From positions 1 through 64,000 of the forward strand of contig CAJFFY010000005.1 of assembly GCA_904374465.1 (NCBI GenBank): a DNA stretch of 64,000 nucleotides. The letters run 5' to 3'. The position numbers and the translations under genes were made by a program. This document shows positions 16,983 through 25,302 of this stretch, piece after piece; the first letter of the stretch is position 1, and each line of letters opens with the position of its first letter. The DNA is from an uncultured Subdoligranulum sp. Its GTDB lineage: Bacteria > Bacillota > Clostridia > Oscillospirales > Ruminococcaceae. Below the pieces are notes generated by a model. The model saw only the letters and a list, made by a program, of their open reading frames with translations. It did not search any database and was not told the DNA's origin.

Positions 16983-17858
16983 TTACTCCACCCCCTTGTT
17001 CCGCTTGGCGGCCAGCGCCTTTTGGATGGTCTTGACCGCATAGGGAATGGTGTAGACGTCGGTGGGAATGTCCAGCCCCATCTTGCGCAGTTTCAGGAAG
17101 ATCTGGGTGACCTGGGGCACCGAAAGTCCCAGGTCCAACAGTTCCTCGGCACGGGCGAAAACATTTTCCACCGTATCGTACATGGCCACCCCGGACTTGT
17201 GCAACACCAGCACCCGGTTGGCGTACTTGGCGATATCCTCCATGGAATGGCTGACCAGCAATACCGTGATGCCGGTCTTCTCGTGGTAGGCCTTGATCTG
17301 GCCCAGGATGGTGTCCCGGCCTTCCGGGTCCAGCCCGGCGGCGGGCTCGTCCAGCACCAGCACCCGGGGCTGCATGGCCATGACACCGGCGATGGCCACC
17401 CGGCGTTTCTGGCCACCGGAAAGTTCAAAGGGGCTCTTCTGCAGCAGTTCGTCGGAGAGTCCCACGAAGGCAGCGGCCTCCTTGACCCGGCGCTCGACCT
17501 CCGCCTCGTCCAGACCCATGTTGCGCGGGCCATAGGCGATATCCTTGGCACAGGTTTCCTCAAAGAGCTGGTACTCGGGGTACTGCATGACCAGCCCCAC
17601 CAGGAAGCGGAAGTTGCGCAGGTCGGCCCCGGGCGCCCACAGGTCCTTGCCGTCCACCAGCACCCGGCCGGCGGTGGGGCGGTTCAGCCCGTTGAAATGG
17701 CTGATCAGGGTGGACTTGCCGCTGCCGGTGGAGCCGATGATACCCACAAAATCCCCCTCCTCCACCGAGAAGGAGACATCCTCCAGGGCGGTGGTAGCGT
17801 CCGGCATGCCGGGGTTGTACACATACTTCAGATGTTCTACACGAATGATCTCTGACAC
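16983..17858 (-). CDS. ecfA2: Energy-coupling factor transporter ATP-binding protein EcfA2
   Basis: One of two ATPases driving ECF uptake. The protein (291 aa) has Walker A GSTGSGKST (residues ~40-48), Q-loop VGLVMQYPEYQLFEETC, signature LSGGQKRR and Walker B VLVLDEPAAGLDP. The C-terminal extension after ~215 (EELLDLGLSVPQVTQ) is typical for EcfA proteins. It uses a GTG start at 17858 with AAAGGA 7 nt upstream. Neighbours are ecfA1 upstream (89-bp gap) and ecfT directly downstream. Assigned A2 by position next to ecfT and by similarity of its Q-loop region. Confidence 0.94.
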   Translation of the reverse strand: MSEIIRVEHLKYVYNPGMPDATTALEDVSFSVEEGDFVGIIGSTGSGKSTLISHFNGLNRPTAGRVLVDGKDLWAPGADLRNFRFLVGLVMQYPEYQLFEETCAKDIAYGPRNMGLDEAEVERRVKEAAAFVGLSDELLQKSPFELSGGQKRRVAIAGVMAMQPRVLVLDEPAAGLDPEGRDTILGQIKAYHEKTGITVLLVSHSMEDIAKYANRVLVLHKSGVAMYDTVENVFARAEELLDLGLSVPQVTQIFLKLRKMGLDIPTDVYTIPYAVKTIQKALAAKRNKGVE

Positions 17859-17947
17859 AGTTGGTTCCTTTCCCGCGGAATACCGCCCGGCCCTGTTGCC
17901 GGTGCCGTTTCCGCCTTGTGTGGGATACGGCGTCTGTACGCCGTTTG

Positions 17948-18793
17948 TTAGTCCTTGAGCAGTTTATACAATTCCTCGGCACAGCGGTCGGGGGTGATGA
18001 CGTTTTCCGGCAGGTCGATGCCAGCCTTGACCAGTTCATCCCGCAGTTCCGCCGCCTGGGGCACATCCAGATGGTAGCTGTGCAGCCGCTCGGTCTGGCT
18101 GAACACCTGCTCAGGGGTGCCCTCCATGACGATACGGCCCCGGCTCATGACCAGGACGCGGTCCGCCTGGGCGGCCTCCTCCATGTAATGGGTGATGGAC
18201 ACGATGGTGATGCCGGCCTCCCGCAGCTGGCGGATGGTCCGCATGACCTGGCCGCGGCCGTGGGGGTCCAGCATGGCGGTGGCTTCGTCCAGCACCAGGC
18301 AGTCCGGCCGCATGGCAATGACGCCCGCAATGGCCACCCGCTGTTTCTGGCCGCCCGACAGTTTGTAGGGCGCGGCATCCCGCTTTTCGTAGATACCGGC
18401 CAGCTTCATGGCCTCGTCGATGCGGGTGCGGATCTCGTCGGGAGGTACCCCCAGGTTTTCCGGCGCGAAAGCCACATCCTCCTCCACAATGGTGGCGACG
18501 ATCTGGTTGTCGGGGTTCTGGAAAACCATCCCCACCTTCTGGCGGATGTCGTAGAGGTGTTCCTCGTTGCGGGTGTCCATACCCTCCACCAGCACGGTGC
18601 CGGTCTCGGGCAGCAGAATGGCGTTCAGGTGCTTGGCCAGCGTGCTCTTTCCGCAGCCGTTGGCCCCCAGCACCGCCACAAATTCCCCGCGGTGCAGGTC
18701 CATGCTGACCCCATCCACCGCATAGCGGGGCTGGTCGGAGTCGTAGCGGAATTTTACCTCCTGCACGCGGAGCATCGGAGTTTCGGTAGGCAT
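17948..18793 (-). CDS. ecfA1: Energy-coupling factor transporter ATP-binding protein EcfA1
   Basis: Partner ATPase of EcfA2. The protein (281 aa) has Walker A GANGCGKST, Q-loop VGMVFQNPDNQIV (typical of EcfA1), signature LSGGQKQR and Walker B CLVLDEATAMLDP. ATG 18793 is preferred because GGGAGA lies 7 nt upstream; ATG 18799 is too close to it. The start lies only 2 bp past the end of the upstream methyltransferase gene, pointing to one operon. Confidence 0.94.
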   Translation of the reverse strand: MPTETPMLRVQEVKFRYDSDQPRYAVDGVSMDLHRGEFVAVLGANGCGKSTLAKHLNAILLPETGTVLVEGMDTRNEEHLYDIRQKVGMVFQNPDNQIVATIVEEDVAFAPENLGVPPDEIRTRIDEAMKLAGIYEKRDAAPYKLSGGQKQRVAIAGVIAMRPDCLVLDEATAMLDPHGRGQVMRTIRQLREAGITIVSITHYMEEAAQADRVLVMSRGRIVMEGTPEQVFSQTERLHSYHLDVPQAAELRDELVKAGIDLPENVITPDRCAEELYKLLKD

Positions 18794-18795
18794 AC

Positions 18796-19659
18796 TCATT
18801 TCTCCCAAATGGCGGTGGCGCCGCAGGGCACCACACCGCCGGTGGCAGAGACCGGCAGCCCGATCTCATCACAGTGGGTGCGACCGCCCTGCACAGGGCA
18901 AAGGGTGGTCTTGACAATGTATTCCATCACCGCGGGACTCAGGCCCTCGGTGTAGGAATTGATGGCAAAGAACAGTGGGTCATCGCTGAGCACCTGCTCG
19001 GTCAGGGTGATCAGGTCGTAGACGTTGTCCTCCAGCTTCCAGATCTCGCCGCCTGGGCCGCGGCCGTAGCTGGGCGGGTCCATGATGACGCCGTCGTACT
19101 TGTTGCCGCGGCGGATTTCCCGCTGGACAAACTTGGCGCAGTCGTCCACAATCCAGCGGCAGGGACGGTCGGCCAGATGGCTGGCAGCGGCGTTTTCCCG
19201 CGCCCAGGCTACCATGCCCTTGCTGGCGTCCACATGGGTGACGCTGGCCCCGGCTGCCAGGCAGGCCAGGGTGGCACCGCCGGTATAGCCGAACAGGTTG
19301 AGCACCTTGATGGGCCGCCCGGCCGCCTTGATTTTTTCCTGGTACCAGGCCCAGTTGACGGCCTGTTCCGGGAAGACGCCGGTGTGCTTGAAGCCGGTGG
19401 GGCTGACGATGAGCGTCAGATCCTGCCACTGAATCTGCCATTTCTGGGGCAGTTTTTTGTGGTAGTTCCACTGGCCGCCGCCCTTGGCGGAGCGGTAATA
19501 GACCGCGTCGGCCTTGGCCCACAGGGGGCTGACCTCGTCATTTTTCCAGATGACCTGCGGGTCGGGGCGGATCAGGATGGTCTTGCCCCAGCGCTCCAGC
19601 CGGTTGTGGTTGGTGGCGTCCAGCAGCTCGTAATCCCGCCAGGTGTCGGCAGGGCGCAT
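18796..19659 (-). CDS. Class I SAM-dependent methyltransferase (RlmI/COG1092-like, no PUA domain)
   Basis: Probable RNA methyltransferase of 287 aa. An N-terminal beta-rich region (to ~110) precedes a Rossmann SAM domain: motif I NLFGYTGGATLACLAAGA (~115-135), acidic motif HVDASKGMVAWARENA, and catalytic VIMDPPSYGRG (~195-205), the DPPxY form seen in m5C/m6A-type and RlmI-family enzymes. It lacks the N-terminal PUA domain that RlmI itself carries, so the exact substrate is unknown. ATG 19659 has AAAGGAG upstream. It overlaps the EcfA1 start region and lies 25 bp after the GtrII-like gene. Confidence 0.87.
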   Translation of the reverse strand: MRPADTWRDYELLDATNHNRLERWGKTILIRPDPQVIWKNDEVSPLWAKADAVYYRSAKGGGQWNYHKKLPQKWQIQWQDLTLIVSPTGFKHTGVFPEQAVNWAWYQEKIKAAGRPIKVLNLFGYTGGATLACLAAGASVTHVDASKGMVAWARENAAASHLADRPCRWIVDDCAKFVQREIRRGNKYDGVIMDPPSYGRGPGGEIWKLEDNVYDLITLTEQVLSDDPLFFAINSYTEGLSPAVMEYIVKTTLCPVQGGRTHCDEIGLPVSATGGVVPCGATAIWEK

Positions 19660-19684
19660 AAGCGGTTCTCCTTTCTTGCGTGGG

Positions 19685-21250
19685 TCAGCGCGGCGGATCC
19701 TCCTGCAGCTTGACCACCAGGATATCATCGAATTTCTGCAGCGAGCCCTCCGCCGGGTAGACCGGCATGGCGGCAAAATCGTCACTGTCGATGATATCGT
19801 AGTATTCGTCGGTTGCCACTTCCCCGATCCAGAGGCCGTGGTAATCGTAGATGTAGTTTTTCCAGTTGCCCAGTACGCCGTTGGTGCCCGACCAGAAGAC
19901 CATCGGTCCCTGGTAGCAGCTGCTGTCGTACAGGAAGTTAAACTTCTGGGCCTGGGATTCGTCGGGCAGGCCCGCAATGAGCACCCGGGTGTCGGGGGTG
20001 TAGTCCTCGTCGGTGAGCACGCTGGTCAGGATGGCGTTGGTCAGGGTATCCACATAGCGGTAGGCCAGCGCCACCGTGTGGTAGGTGGCATAGGCCGTGA
20101 CCACACTGATCCAACAGACCAGAAAGGCCGCCGCACCGGCACCAAACCGGACCAGCCCCTTCCACCAGCCGGGAGCGGTTTCCCTCCAGGCCAGCATCAG
20201 CACAAAGGGGATCATCAGCTGCATGGGGTAGCTCATCAGGTAGTTCTGTTCGGTGCCCGTCAGCACGTCGATGACGTTGATGCCCAGCGGCAGCAGCACC
20301 CCCAGCACGGCCAGCACCGCCGCCTGGGGTTTGCGGCGGCGGACCAGCCGCAGGAAGCCCAGCCCCAGCAGCACCACGGCCGCCAGCAGCACCAGCAACT
20401 GGGCCTTGCCCAGATGGTTGGGCCCCGAAGTGAAGTACTGCTTGAAATCGTGGTAGGCCAGGTGGGCGTTTTCCACCAGGCCGTTCAGCAGGCTGCCGGC
20501 GCCGAAGCTGCTCAACCCGCCCCGGTCGGAGATGGGTACGCCGTACCGGGCGGATTCCTCCTGCAGGATGACAAAATACACCACGCCGCCCAGAATCCCC
20601 ATGGCCAGGGCCTTGCCGGTTTTTTGAGCCAGCTGCGCCAGGGGCAGTTCCTGCAGGCACCACAGCATCAGGGTGCACAGCACGGTGCCGGTGGCAAAAC
20701 CGATCTCCGCCTGATAGGTTCCCATGGACAGCACCAGGCAGACCACCGCCGCCCCGAAGGAGACGGCGCCCCGCTTGGAGAAAATCAGGTAGACAGCCAG
20801 CACGGCCATCAGCATAGCAAAACCGTAGCTGTAGGCCACATGGATGACCAGATTCTGCCAGATCACCGCCAGGGCCACCACCAGGGAAAGACTGCCGAAC
20901 ACCAGGAACACCCTGCTGCGGATTTTCCACAGATCGGCCAGCAACAGTATGACCCCCGCAGCGCACAGCCCGTTGAAGGCCAGGTAGACCGGCGGCATCA
21001 CTACGTTATAGACCGACTCGCTGAGGTATTCCATCATCCAGCGGCCCAGCGAGAGGGCCCAACGCTGGTTCCAGAAGAAGAACAGCCCTTCGTTGGTGCC
21101 GTCGGGGCTGGTATAGCCGTTGATCAGGAACAGCGCATGGCACAGAAAAATGCCGATCAGGGCTGTTTTGACCGCAAGCCCGGCATTGCTGCGGAAGACT
21201 GCCGCGCTGGGTGCCCATTGTTCCCTTTCCCGCCTGAGCCAGGCCGGCAT
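19685..21250 (-). CDS. GtrII-like membrane glucosyltransferase (GT-C fold)
   Basis: A polytopic protein of 521 aa with about ten or eleven helices and a soluble C-terminal tail of ~120 residues. The first extracellular loop carries INGYTSPDGTNE with an acidic residue in the GT-C catalytic position, followed by WALSLGRWMMEYL, the GRW/GRx pattern of the GtrII glucosyltransferase domain family. Such enzymes use polyprenyl-phosphate sugars to decorate surface polymers. ATG 21250 has AAGGA about 10 nt upstream. It sits between glmM (17 bp) and the methyltransferase, an unusual insertion of a glycan gene in a housekeeping run. Function inferred from topology and motif. Confidence 0.72.
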   Translation of the reverse strand: MPAWLRREREQWAPSAAVFRSNAGLAVKTALIGIFLCHALFLINGYTSPDGTNEGLFFFWNQRWALSLGRWMMEYLSESVYNVVMPPVYLAFNGLCAAGVILLLADLWKIRSRVFLVFGSLSLVVALAVIWQNLVIHVAYSYGFAMLMAVLAVYLIFSKRGAVSFGAAVVCLVLSMGTYQAEIGFATGTVLCTLMLWCLQELPLAQLAQKTGKALAMGILGGVVYFVILQEESARYGVPISDRGGLSSFGAGSLLNGLVENAHLAYHDFKQYFTSGPNHLGKAQLLVLLAAVVLLGLGFLRLVRRRKPQAAVLAVLGVLLPLGINVIDVLTGTEQNYLMSYPMQLMIPFVLMLAWRETAPGWWKGLVRFGAGAAAFLVCWISVVTAYATYHTVALAYRYVDTLTNAILTSVLTDEDYTPDTRVLIAGLPDESQAQKFNFLYDSSCYQGPMVFWSGTNGVLGNWKNYIYDYHGLWIGEVATDEYYDIIDSDDFAAMPVYPAEGSLQKFDDILVVKLQEDPPR

Positions 21251-21267
21251 GGCGTACACTTCCTTTC

Positions 21268-22638
21268 TTACTTATCCAGGACGCGCTGCCGGATCATATC
21301 GGCGATGCGCTCGGCGCTGGTCTGGATGGCTTTTTCGTCCTCGCCTTCCACCATAACGCGGATCTTGGGCTCGGTGCCGGAAACACGCACCAGCACACGG
21401 CCCATGCCCATCAGGCTCTGCTGCTGACTCTCGATAAAGCCGGCAATGTATTCATCTTCCTTGTAGGCTTGCTTCTGCTCCTTGTTGGCCACCAGGTTGA
21501 TGAGCACCTGGGGGAACTTGGTGTAGACGGCATTGAGGTCGCTCATTCTGGTTTCGGGCTTTTCGGCCTTCTTGCGGGCGAGCACCTTGAGCAGCTTGCC
21601 GGCGGTCAGCTCACCGTCACCAGTGGTGGAATGGTGCAGGAAAATCACGTGGCCGCTTTGCTCGCCGCCGATGGCGTAGCCGCGGGCGCGCATCTCTTCC
21701 AGCACGTAGCGGTCACCCACTGCCGTGCGGGCGGTTTCGATGCCCAGGGCCTCCATATGCTTCATGAAGCCCAGGTTGGACATGACGGTGACCACCACGG
21801 TGTTACCGTCCAGGCGGCCGCGCTCCTTCATGTCTGCGCCCACCAGGGCGATGATCTTGTCGCCGTCCATTTCGGCGCCGGTCTCGTCACAGGCCAGGCA
21901 GCGGTCGGCGTCACCGTCAAAGGCGATGCCGCAGTCGTAACCGCCTTCCCGGACGGCAGCCTCCAGCTTTTCCAGATGGGTGGAGCCGCAGCCGTCGTTG
22001 ACCGAAACGCCGTCCTGCAGCGTGCCCATGAACCCGCATTCACAGCCCAGGCGGGGGAAGAGTTTCTGGGCCACCGCAGCCGCAGCGCCGTTGGCACAGT
22101 CGAACAGCACCTTCAGGCCGGTTAGGTCGGCGTCGATGTGCTCCTGCAGGAAATCCACATAGTCGTCGATGCCGGTGCGGCACATATGGATCCGGCCGAT
22201 GTCGGCACCTTCGGCCAGACGGATGTCGGCACAGTTGTTGAAGACATGGGCCTCGATCTGCTCCTCCACCTCGTCGGGCAGCTTGTAGCCGTCGCCCTTG
22301 AAGATCTTGATACCATTGAATTCCATGGGGTTATGGGAGGCGGAGATCACAATGCCGGCATCGGCATGATATTTGCGCACCAGGTACGCCACACCGGGGG
22401 TGGGAATGACCCCCAGCAGTTCCACGTCGGCCCCCACACTGCACAGGCCTGCGGCCAGAGTGGATTCCAGCATATCGCCGGAGACACGGGTGTCCTTGCC
22501 GATGAGGATCTTGGGGCGATGGCCGTCCAGGCTGGTAAGCACGGCAGCCGTGCCGCGGCCGATCTGCAGCGCCAGTTCGCAGGTCAGGTCCTTGCCCGCC
22601 ACACCGCGGACACCGTCGGTTCCAAACAGTTTACCCAT
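21268..22638 (-). CDS. glmM: Phosphoglucosamine mutase
   Basis: Converts glucosamine-6-phosphate to glucosamine-1-phosphate for UDP-GlcNAc and hence peptidoglycan. It has 456 aa from ATG 22638 (MGKLFGTDGVRG, the family's standard N-terminus); an earlier ATG at 22644 is also possible. Visible motifs: catalytic phosphoserine loop GIVISASHNPMEFNGIK (~95-110), metal-binding DGDADR (~240) and sugar-binding GEQSGHVI (~325). C-terminal phosphate-binding RVSGTEPKIRVMVE is present. It lies 82 bp downstream of ruvB. Confidence 0.97.
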   Translation of the reverse strand: MGKLFGTDGVRGVAGKDLTCELALQIGRGTAAVLTSLDGHRPKILIGKDTRVSGDMLESTLAAGLCSVGADVELLGVIPTPGVAYLVRKYHADAGIVISASHNPMEFNGIKIFKGDGYKLPDEVEEQIEAHVFNNCADIRLAEGADIGRIHMCRTGIDDYVDFLQEHIDADLTGLKVLFDCANGAAAAVAQKLFPRLGCECGFMGTLQDGVSVNDGCGSTHLEKLEAAVREGGYDCGIAFDGDADRCLACDETGAEMDGDKIIALVGADMKERGRLDGNTVVVTVMSNLGFMKHMEALGIETARTAVGDRYVLEEMRARGYAIGGEQSGHVIFLHHSTTGDGELTAGKLLKVLARKKAEKPETRMSDLNAVYTKFPQVLINLVANKEQKQAYKEDEYIAGFIESQQQSLMGMGRVLVRVSGTEPKIRVMVEGEDEKAIQTSAERIADMIRQRVLDK

Positions 22639-22720
22639 AATCATCAAATCCTTTCAGATATCTGGTTGCTTCTCTATTTTATGTCGACCGCCTGTCCGGC
22701 GGTGCGCAAAAGGGTTTGGC

Positions 22721-23770
22721 TCAAAACATGCTTTGCTGGCCGTCTTCCTCCAGCTTGCGGGGCACCGCCATGTGCAGGTGCTCGTAGGCCAGGCGGGTCA
22801 CACAGCGGCCCCGGGGGGTACGGGTCAGCATGCCCATCTGCATCAGATAGGGCTCGCACAGGTCTTCCAGCGTGACGCTCTCTTCCCCCAGGGCGGCGGC
22901 CAGGGTTTCGAGTCCCACCGGCCCGCCGCCGTACATTTCGATGATGGCGCGCAGCAGACTGCGGTCCAGCTCGTCCAGTCCCATGGCGTCGATGTCCATC
23001 CACTTGCGGGCCGCCACGGCGGTTTCCTCGTCGATGGTGCCGTCTCCCTGCACGGTGGCAAAGTCCCGCACCCGCTTGAGCAGCCGGTTGGCGATACGGG
23101 GGGTGCCGCGGCTGCACCGGGCCAGTTCCAGAGCGCCTTCCTCGGTGATGGGAATGCCCAGAATGCCTGCGCTGCGGGTGATGATCTGACCCAGTTCCTT
23201 GGGGCTGTAGGGTTCCAGCTTGAGCAGGATACCGAAACGGTCCCGCAGCGGACCGGTGAGCTGCCCGGCCCGGGTGGTGGCGCCGATGAGGGTGAACCGG
23301 GGCAGGTTGATGCGGATGCTCTGGGCGCTGGGGCCTTTGCCGATCATGATGTCCAGGGCGTAATCCTCCAACGCCGGATAGAGCACTTCCTCCACCTGGC
23401 GGGAGAGGCGGTGGATCTCGTCAATAAAGAGTACGTCCCCCTCCTGCAGGTTGGTCAGCAGGGCGGCCAGATCACCGGGCTTTTCAATGGCCGGACCCGA
23501 GGTGATGCGGATCTGCACCCCCATCTCCTGGGCCACGATGCCTGCCAGGGTGGTTTTGCCCAGACCCGGCGGGCCGTAGAGCAGGATGTGGTCCATGGGC
23601 TCGCCCCGCTGCTGGGCCGCCCGCAGGTAGACCCGCAGGTTACCCTTGGCTTTTTCCTGGCCCACATAGTCGTCCAGCGTTTTGGGACGCAGGCTCACTT
23701 CCTCGGCATCGGCGGGGGAAGCGTCGGGGCTGACCAGCCGGCTGGGGTCCACGGTATATTCCTGATTCAT
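22721..23770 (-). CDS. ruvB: Holliday junction branch migration ATPase RuvB
   Basis: Hexameric AAA+ motor that drives branch migration with RuvA. The protein (349 aa) has Walker A LLYGPPGLGKTT (~60-71), Walker B LFIDEIHRL (~113), sensor LIGATTRAG and arginine finger GPLRDRFG. A C-terminal winged helix follows (GLETLAAALGE, EPYLMQMG). ATG 23770 has AAGGAGGGG upstream. Order ruvC-ruvA-ruvB with 15-33 bp gaps indicates one operon. Confidence 0.98.
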   Translation of the reverse strand: MNQEYTVDPSRLVSPDASPADAEEVSLRPKTLDDYVGQEKAKGNLRVYLRAAQQRGEPMDHILLYGPPGLGKTTLAGIVAQEMGVQIRITSGPAIEKPGDLAALLTNLQEGDVLFIDEIHRLSRQVEEVLYPALEDYALDIMIGKGPSAQSIRINLPRFTLIGATTRAGQLTGPLRDRFGILLKLEPYSPKELGQIITRSAGILGIPITEEGALELARCSRGTPRIANRLLKRVRDFATVQGDGTIDEETAVAARKWMDIDAMGLDELDRSLLRAIIEMYGGGPVGLETLAAALGEESVTLEDLCEPYLMQMGMLTRTPRGRCVTRLAYEHLHMAVPRKLEEDGQQSMF

Positions 23771-23785
23771 GGCAGTTTCCCCTCC

Positions 23786-24391
23786 TTACCGGGCGCGCGA
23801 AAGGCTGCGCAGCGCCACCTTGATGATATCCTGCACGGGTAGGGTCTCGTCCACCCGGGCCACCGCAGCGGCCGCGTCGGAGGGCGTGTACCCCAGGCTG
23901 ACCAGGGCGGCCACCGCCTGGGCGGGGGCCGAACTGGGCGCCGGGGCCGCGAAGTCCCCGCCGCCGAAGCTGGTTCCCTCGGCCAGGCCCTTGCCCACCT
24001 TATCCTTCAGTTCCAGGGTAATGCGTTGGGCCAGTTTGGGGCCCACGCCGGAGGCCTTGGTGAAGGCCTTGTGGTCCCCCGAGGAGGCCGCCAGGGCGAT
24101 TTTCTCGGGACTCATCACCGAGAGAATGGCCAGGCCCGCCTTGGGGCCCACGCCGGAAACGGCGGTAAGCATCTTGAAGCAATCCCGCTGTTCCTCGGTG
24201 GCAAAACCGTAAAGGGAAACATCGTTTTCGCTGACGTTCATCACGGTGTAGACCGTGCCCTCCTGCCCGGGTGCGGGCAGCGCTTCGCCGGTGGTGGCGG
24301 GAATCTGGACGGCATAGCCCACCCCGCCGCAGCTGATCACGGCGGAATCCAGTGTCTTTTTCAGAATTTTGCCGGTCAGGCAATAAATCAT
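23786..24391 (-). CDS. ruvA: Holliday junction DNA helicase subunit RuvA
   Basis: Junction-binding partner of RuvB. 201 aa: N-terminal OB fold beginning MIYCLTGKIL, two helix-hairpin-helix segments (FKMLTAVSGVGPKAGLAIL and FTKASGVGPKLAQRITLELK) that contact the junction, a Gly/Ala/Pro linker (~140-155), and a C-terminal three-helix domain (AVAALVSLGYTPSDAAAAV) that binds RuvB. Located between ruvC and ruvB. Confidence 0.97.
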   Translation of the reverse strand: MIYCLTGKILKKTLDSAVISCGGVGYAVQIPATTGEALPAPGQEGTVYTVMNVSENDVSLYGFATEEQRDCFKMLTAVSGVGPKAGLAILSVMSPEKIALAASSGDHKAFTKASGVGPKLAQRITLELKDKVGKGLAEGTSFGGGDFAAPAPSSAPAQAVAALVSLGYTPSDAAAAVARVDETLPVQDIIKVALRSLSRAR

Positions 24392-24424
24392 AGCGGTTTC
24401 CTCTTGTCAAAAGATGGTGGTTTT

Positions 24425-24922
24425 TCAGCGGGGTCTTGTGCCCATAAGCCGGCTGCGGCTGCAGTGGCAGTGGGCAATGGCCATACCCAGGGCGTCGGCG
24501 GTGTCGTCAGGCTTGGGGATGGTCTCCAGATGGAGCATCATGCGGGTCATCTCCTGAATCTGCTTTTTGACAGCCTTGCCGTACCCGGTGATGGCCTGCT
24601 TGACCTGCATGGGGGTATATTCGTAGATGGGTACCCCGCACTGGCCTGCCGCCAGCAGAATGACGCCGCGGGCTTCGGCCACACCGATGACGGTGGTCTG
24701 GTTGTGCTGGTAGTACAGCTTTTCGATGGAGAGGGCTTCCGGCTGATAGCGGCGGCAGATGTCCAGCACCGAGTCGTAAATCTCGGCCAGACGCTGCTCA
24801 AAGGGGGTGTCTTTTTCGGTCAGAACGGCGCCGTACCCGATGGGGCTGAAGCGGTTGCCCACATATTCCACAACCCCCCAGCCCACGATGGCATAACCGG
24901 GATCGATGCCCAGTACCCGCAT
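24425..24922 (-). CDS. ruvC: Crossover junction endodeoxyribonuclease RuvC
   Basis: Resolves Holliday junctions by paired nicks. 165 aa: the first catalytic aspartate is in MRVLGIDPG (Asp7), a conserved Glu in LSIEKLYYQ (~65), and the C-terminal acidic pair in KPDDTADALGMAIAH (~140). ATG 24922 is chosen because the GGAGG at 9 nt upstream lies inside the longer frame starting at 24940. First gene of the ruvCAB operon with its own promoter. Confidence 0.97.
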   Translation of the reverse strand: MRVLGIDPGYAIVGWGVVEYVGNRFSPIGYGAVLTEKDTPFEQRLAEIYDSVLDICRRYQPEALSIEKLYYQHNQTTVIGVAEARGVILLAAGQCGVPIYEYTPMQVKQAITGYGKAVKKQIQEMTRMMLHLETIPKPDDTADALGMAIAHCHCSRSRLMGTRPR

Positions 24923-24952
24923 TTTCCTACACCTCCCCATAGTAACCGATAT

Positions 24953-24981
24953 AGTATATCACAATTTTGGACCTGCGTCCA
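24953..24981 (-). promoter_or_regulatory. Predicted promoter for ruvCAB
   Basis: Minus strand TGGACG (24976-24981), 17-bp spacer, TATACT (24953-24958), about 25 nt before the ribosome site of ruvC. Confidence 0.55.
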
Positions 24982-25027
24982 CTGGCACAGGATGCTTTTG
25001 CCCGCCCCAAAACCACTCTGGCACGTG

Positions 25028-25060
25028 TTTTTCAAAAAAATTTCAACTTTTTTTGAAAAA
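25028..25060. repeat. AT-rich inverted repeat upstream of tRNA-Val
   Basis: A perfect 13-bp inverted repeat (five T, C, seven A / seven T, G, five A) with a 7-nt spacer. It ends 5 bp before the tRNA -35 box, so it may act as an UP-type element; it could also fold as a weak terminator-like hairpin. No gene ends into it. Confidence 0.6.
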
Positions 25061-25065
25061 AGGGC

Positions 25066-25094
25066 TTGATTTTTTTCTCCGGGTTTGGTATGAT
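25066..25094 (+). promoter_or_regulatory. Predicted promoter for tRNA-Val
   Basis: TTGATT (25066-25071), 17-bp spacer, TATGAT (25089-25094), about 31 bp before the mature tRNA 5' end. Confidence 0.65.
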
Positions 25095-25125
25095 TATTGG
25101 CGTCGCAAGAAGCACGGCGCAATAC

Positions 25126-25201
25126 GGACGGTTAGCTCAGCTGGTAGAGCATCTGCTTGACGTGCAGGAGGTCACAGGTTCGAGTCCTGTACCGTCCACC
25201 A
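25126..25201 (+). tRNA. tRNA-Val (anticodon GAC)
   Basis: A complete 76-nt tRNA with encoded CCA. The acceptor stem GGACGGT pairs with ACCGTCC; the D arm is GCTC-AGCTGGTA-GAGC; the anticodon stem TCTGC/GCAGG holds loop TTGACGT with anticodon GAC (reads GUC/GUU valine codons); the T arm ACAGG-TTCGAGT-CCTGT is perfect. It is a single tRNA with its own promoter and terminator. Confidence 0.97.
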
Positions 25202-25203
25202 GG

Positions 25204-25237
25204 AATCCGGAACTTTGGTTCCGGATTTTTCTTTTTT
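25204..25237 (+). terminator. Intrinsic terminator of tRNA-Val
   Basis: A perfect 10-bp stem (aatccggaac / gttccggatt, loop tttg) at 25204-25227, followed by a long T-rich run (ttttctttttt). Confidence 0.92.
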
Positions 25238-25251
25238 ACCGCCAAGCATAC

Positions 25252-25296
25252 AAAAGAACGGGCGGGGAGGCATGGGAGCCTCTCCGCCCGTTTTTT
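25252..25296. terminator. Bidirectional intrinsic terminator
   Basis: A 15-bp stem (25257-25271 with 25278-25292, one wobble pair) with T run at 25291-25296 on the + strand and A run on the left, which gives a U tract on the minus strand. Serves the CNNM/CBS gene on the minus strand and backs up the tRNA terminator. Confidence 0.85.
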
Positions 25297-25302
25297 CTGT
25301 AT

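Noticed and set aside
17859..17947. Riboswitch in the gap between ecfA1 and ecfA2
   Set aside because: Only 89 bp inside an operon and no recognisable aptamer core.
22648..22720. Terminator between ruvB and glmM
   Set aside because: A 6-bp hairpin (accgcc/ggcggt) is present but lacks a U tract; read-through to glmM is likely.
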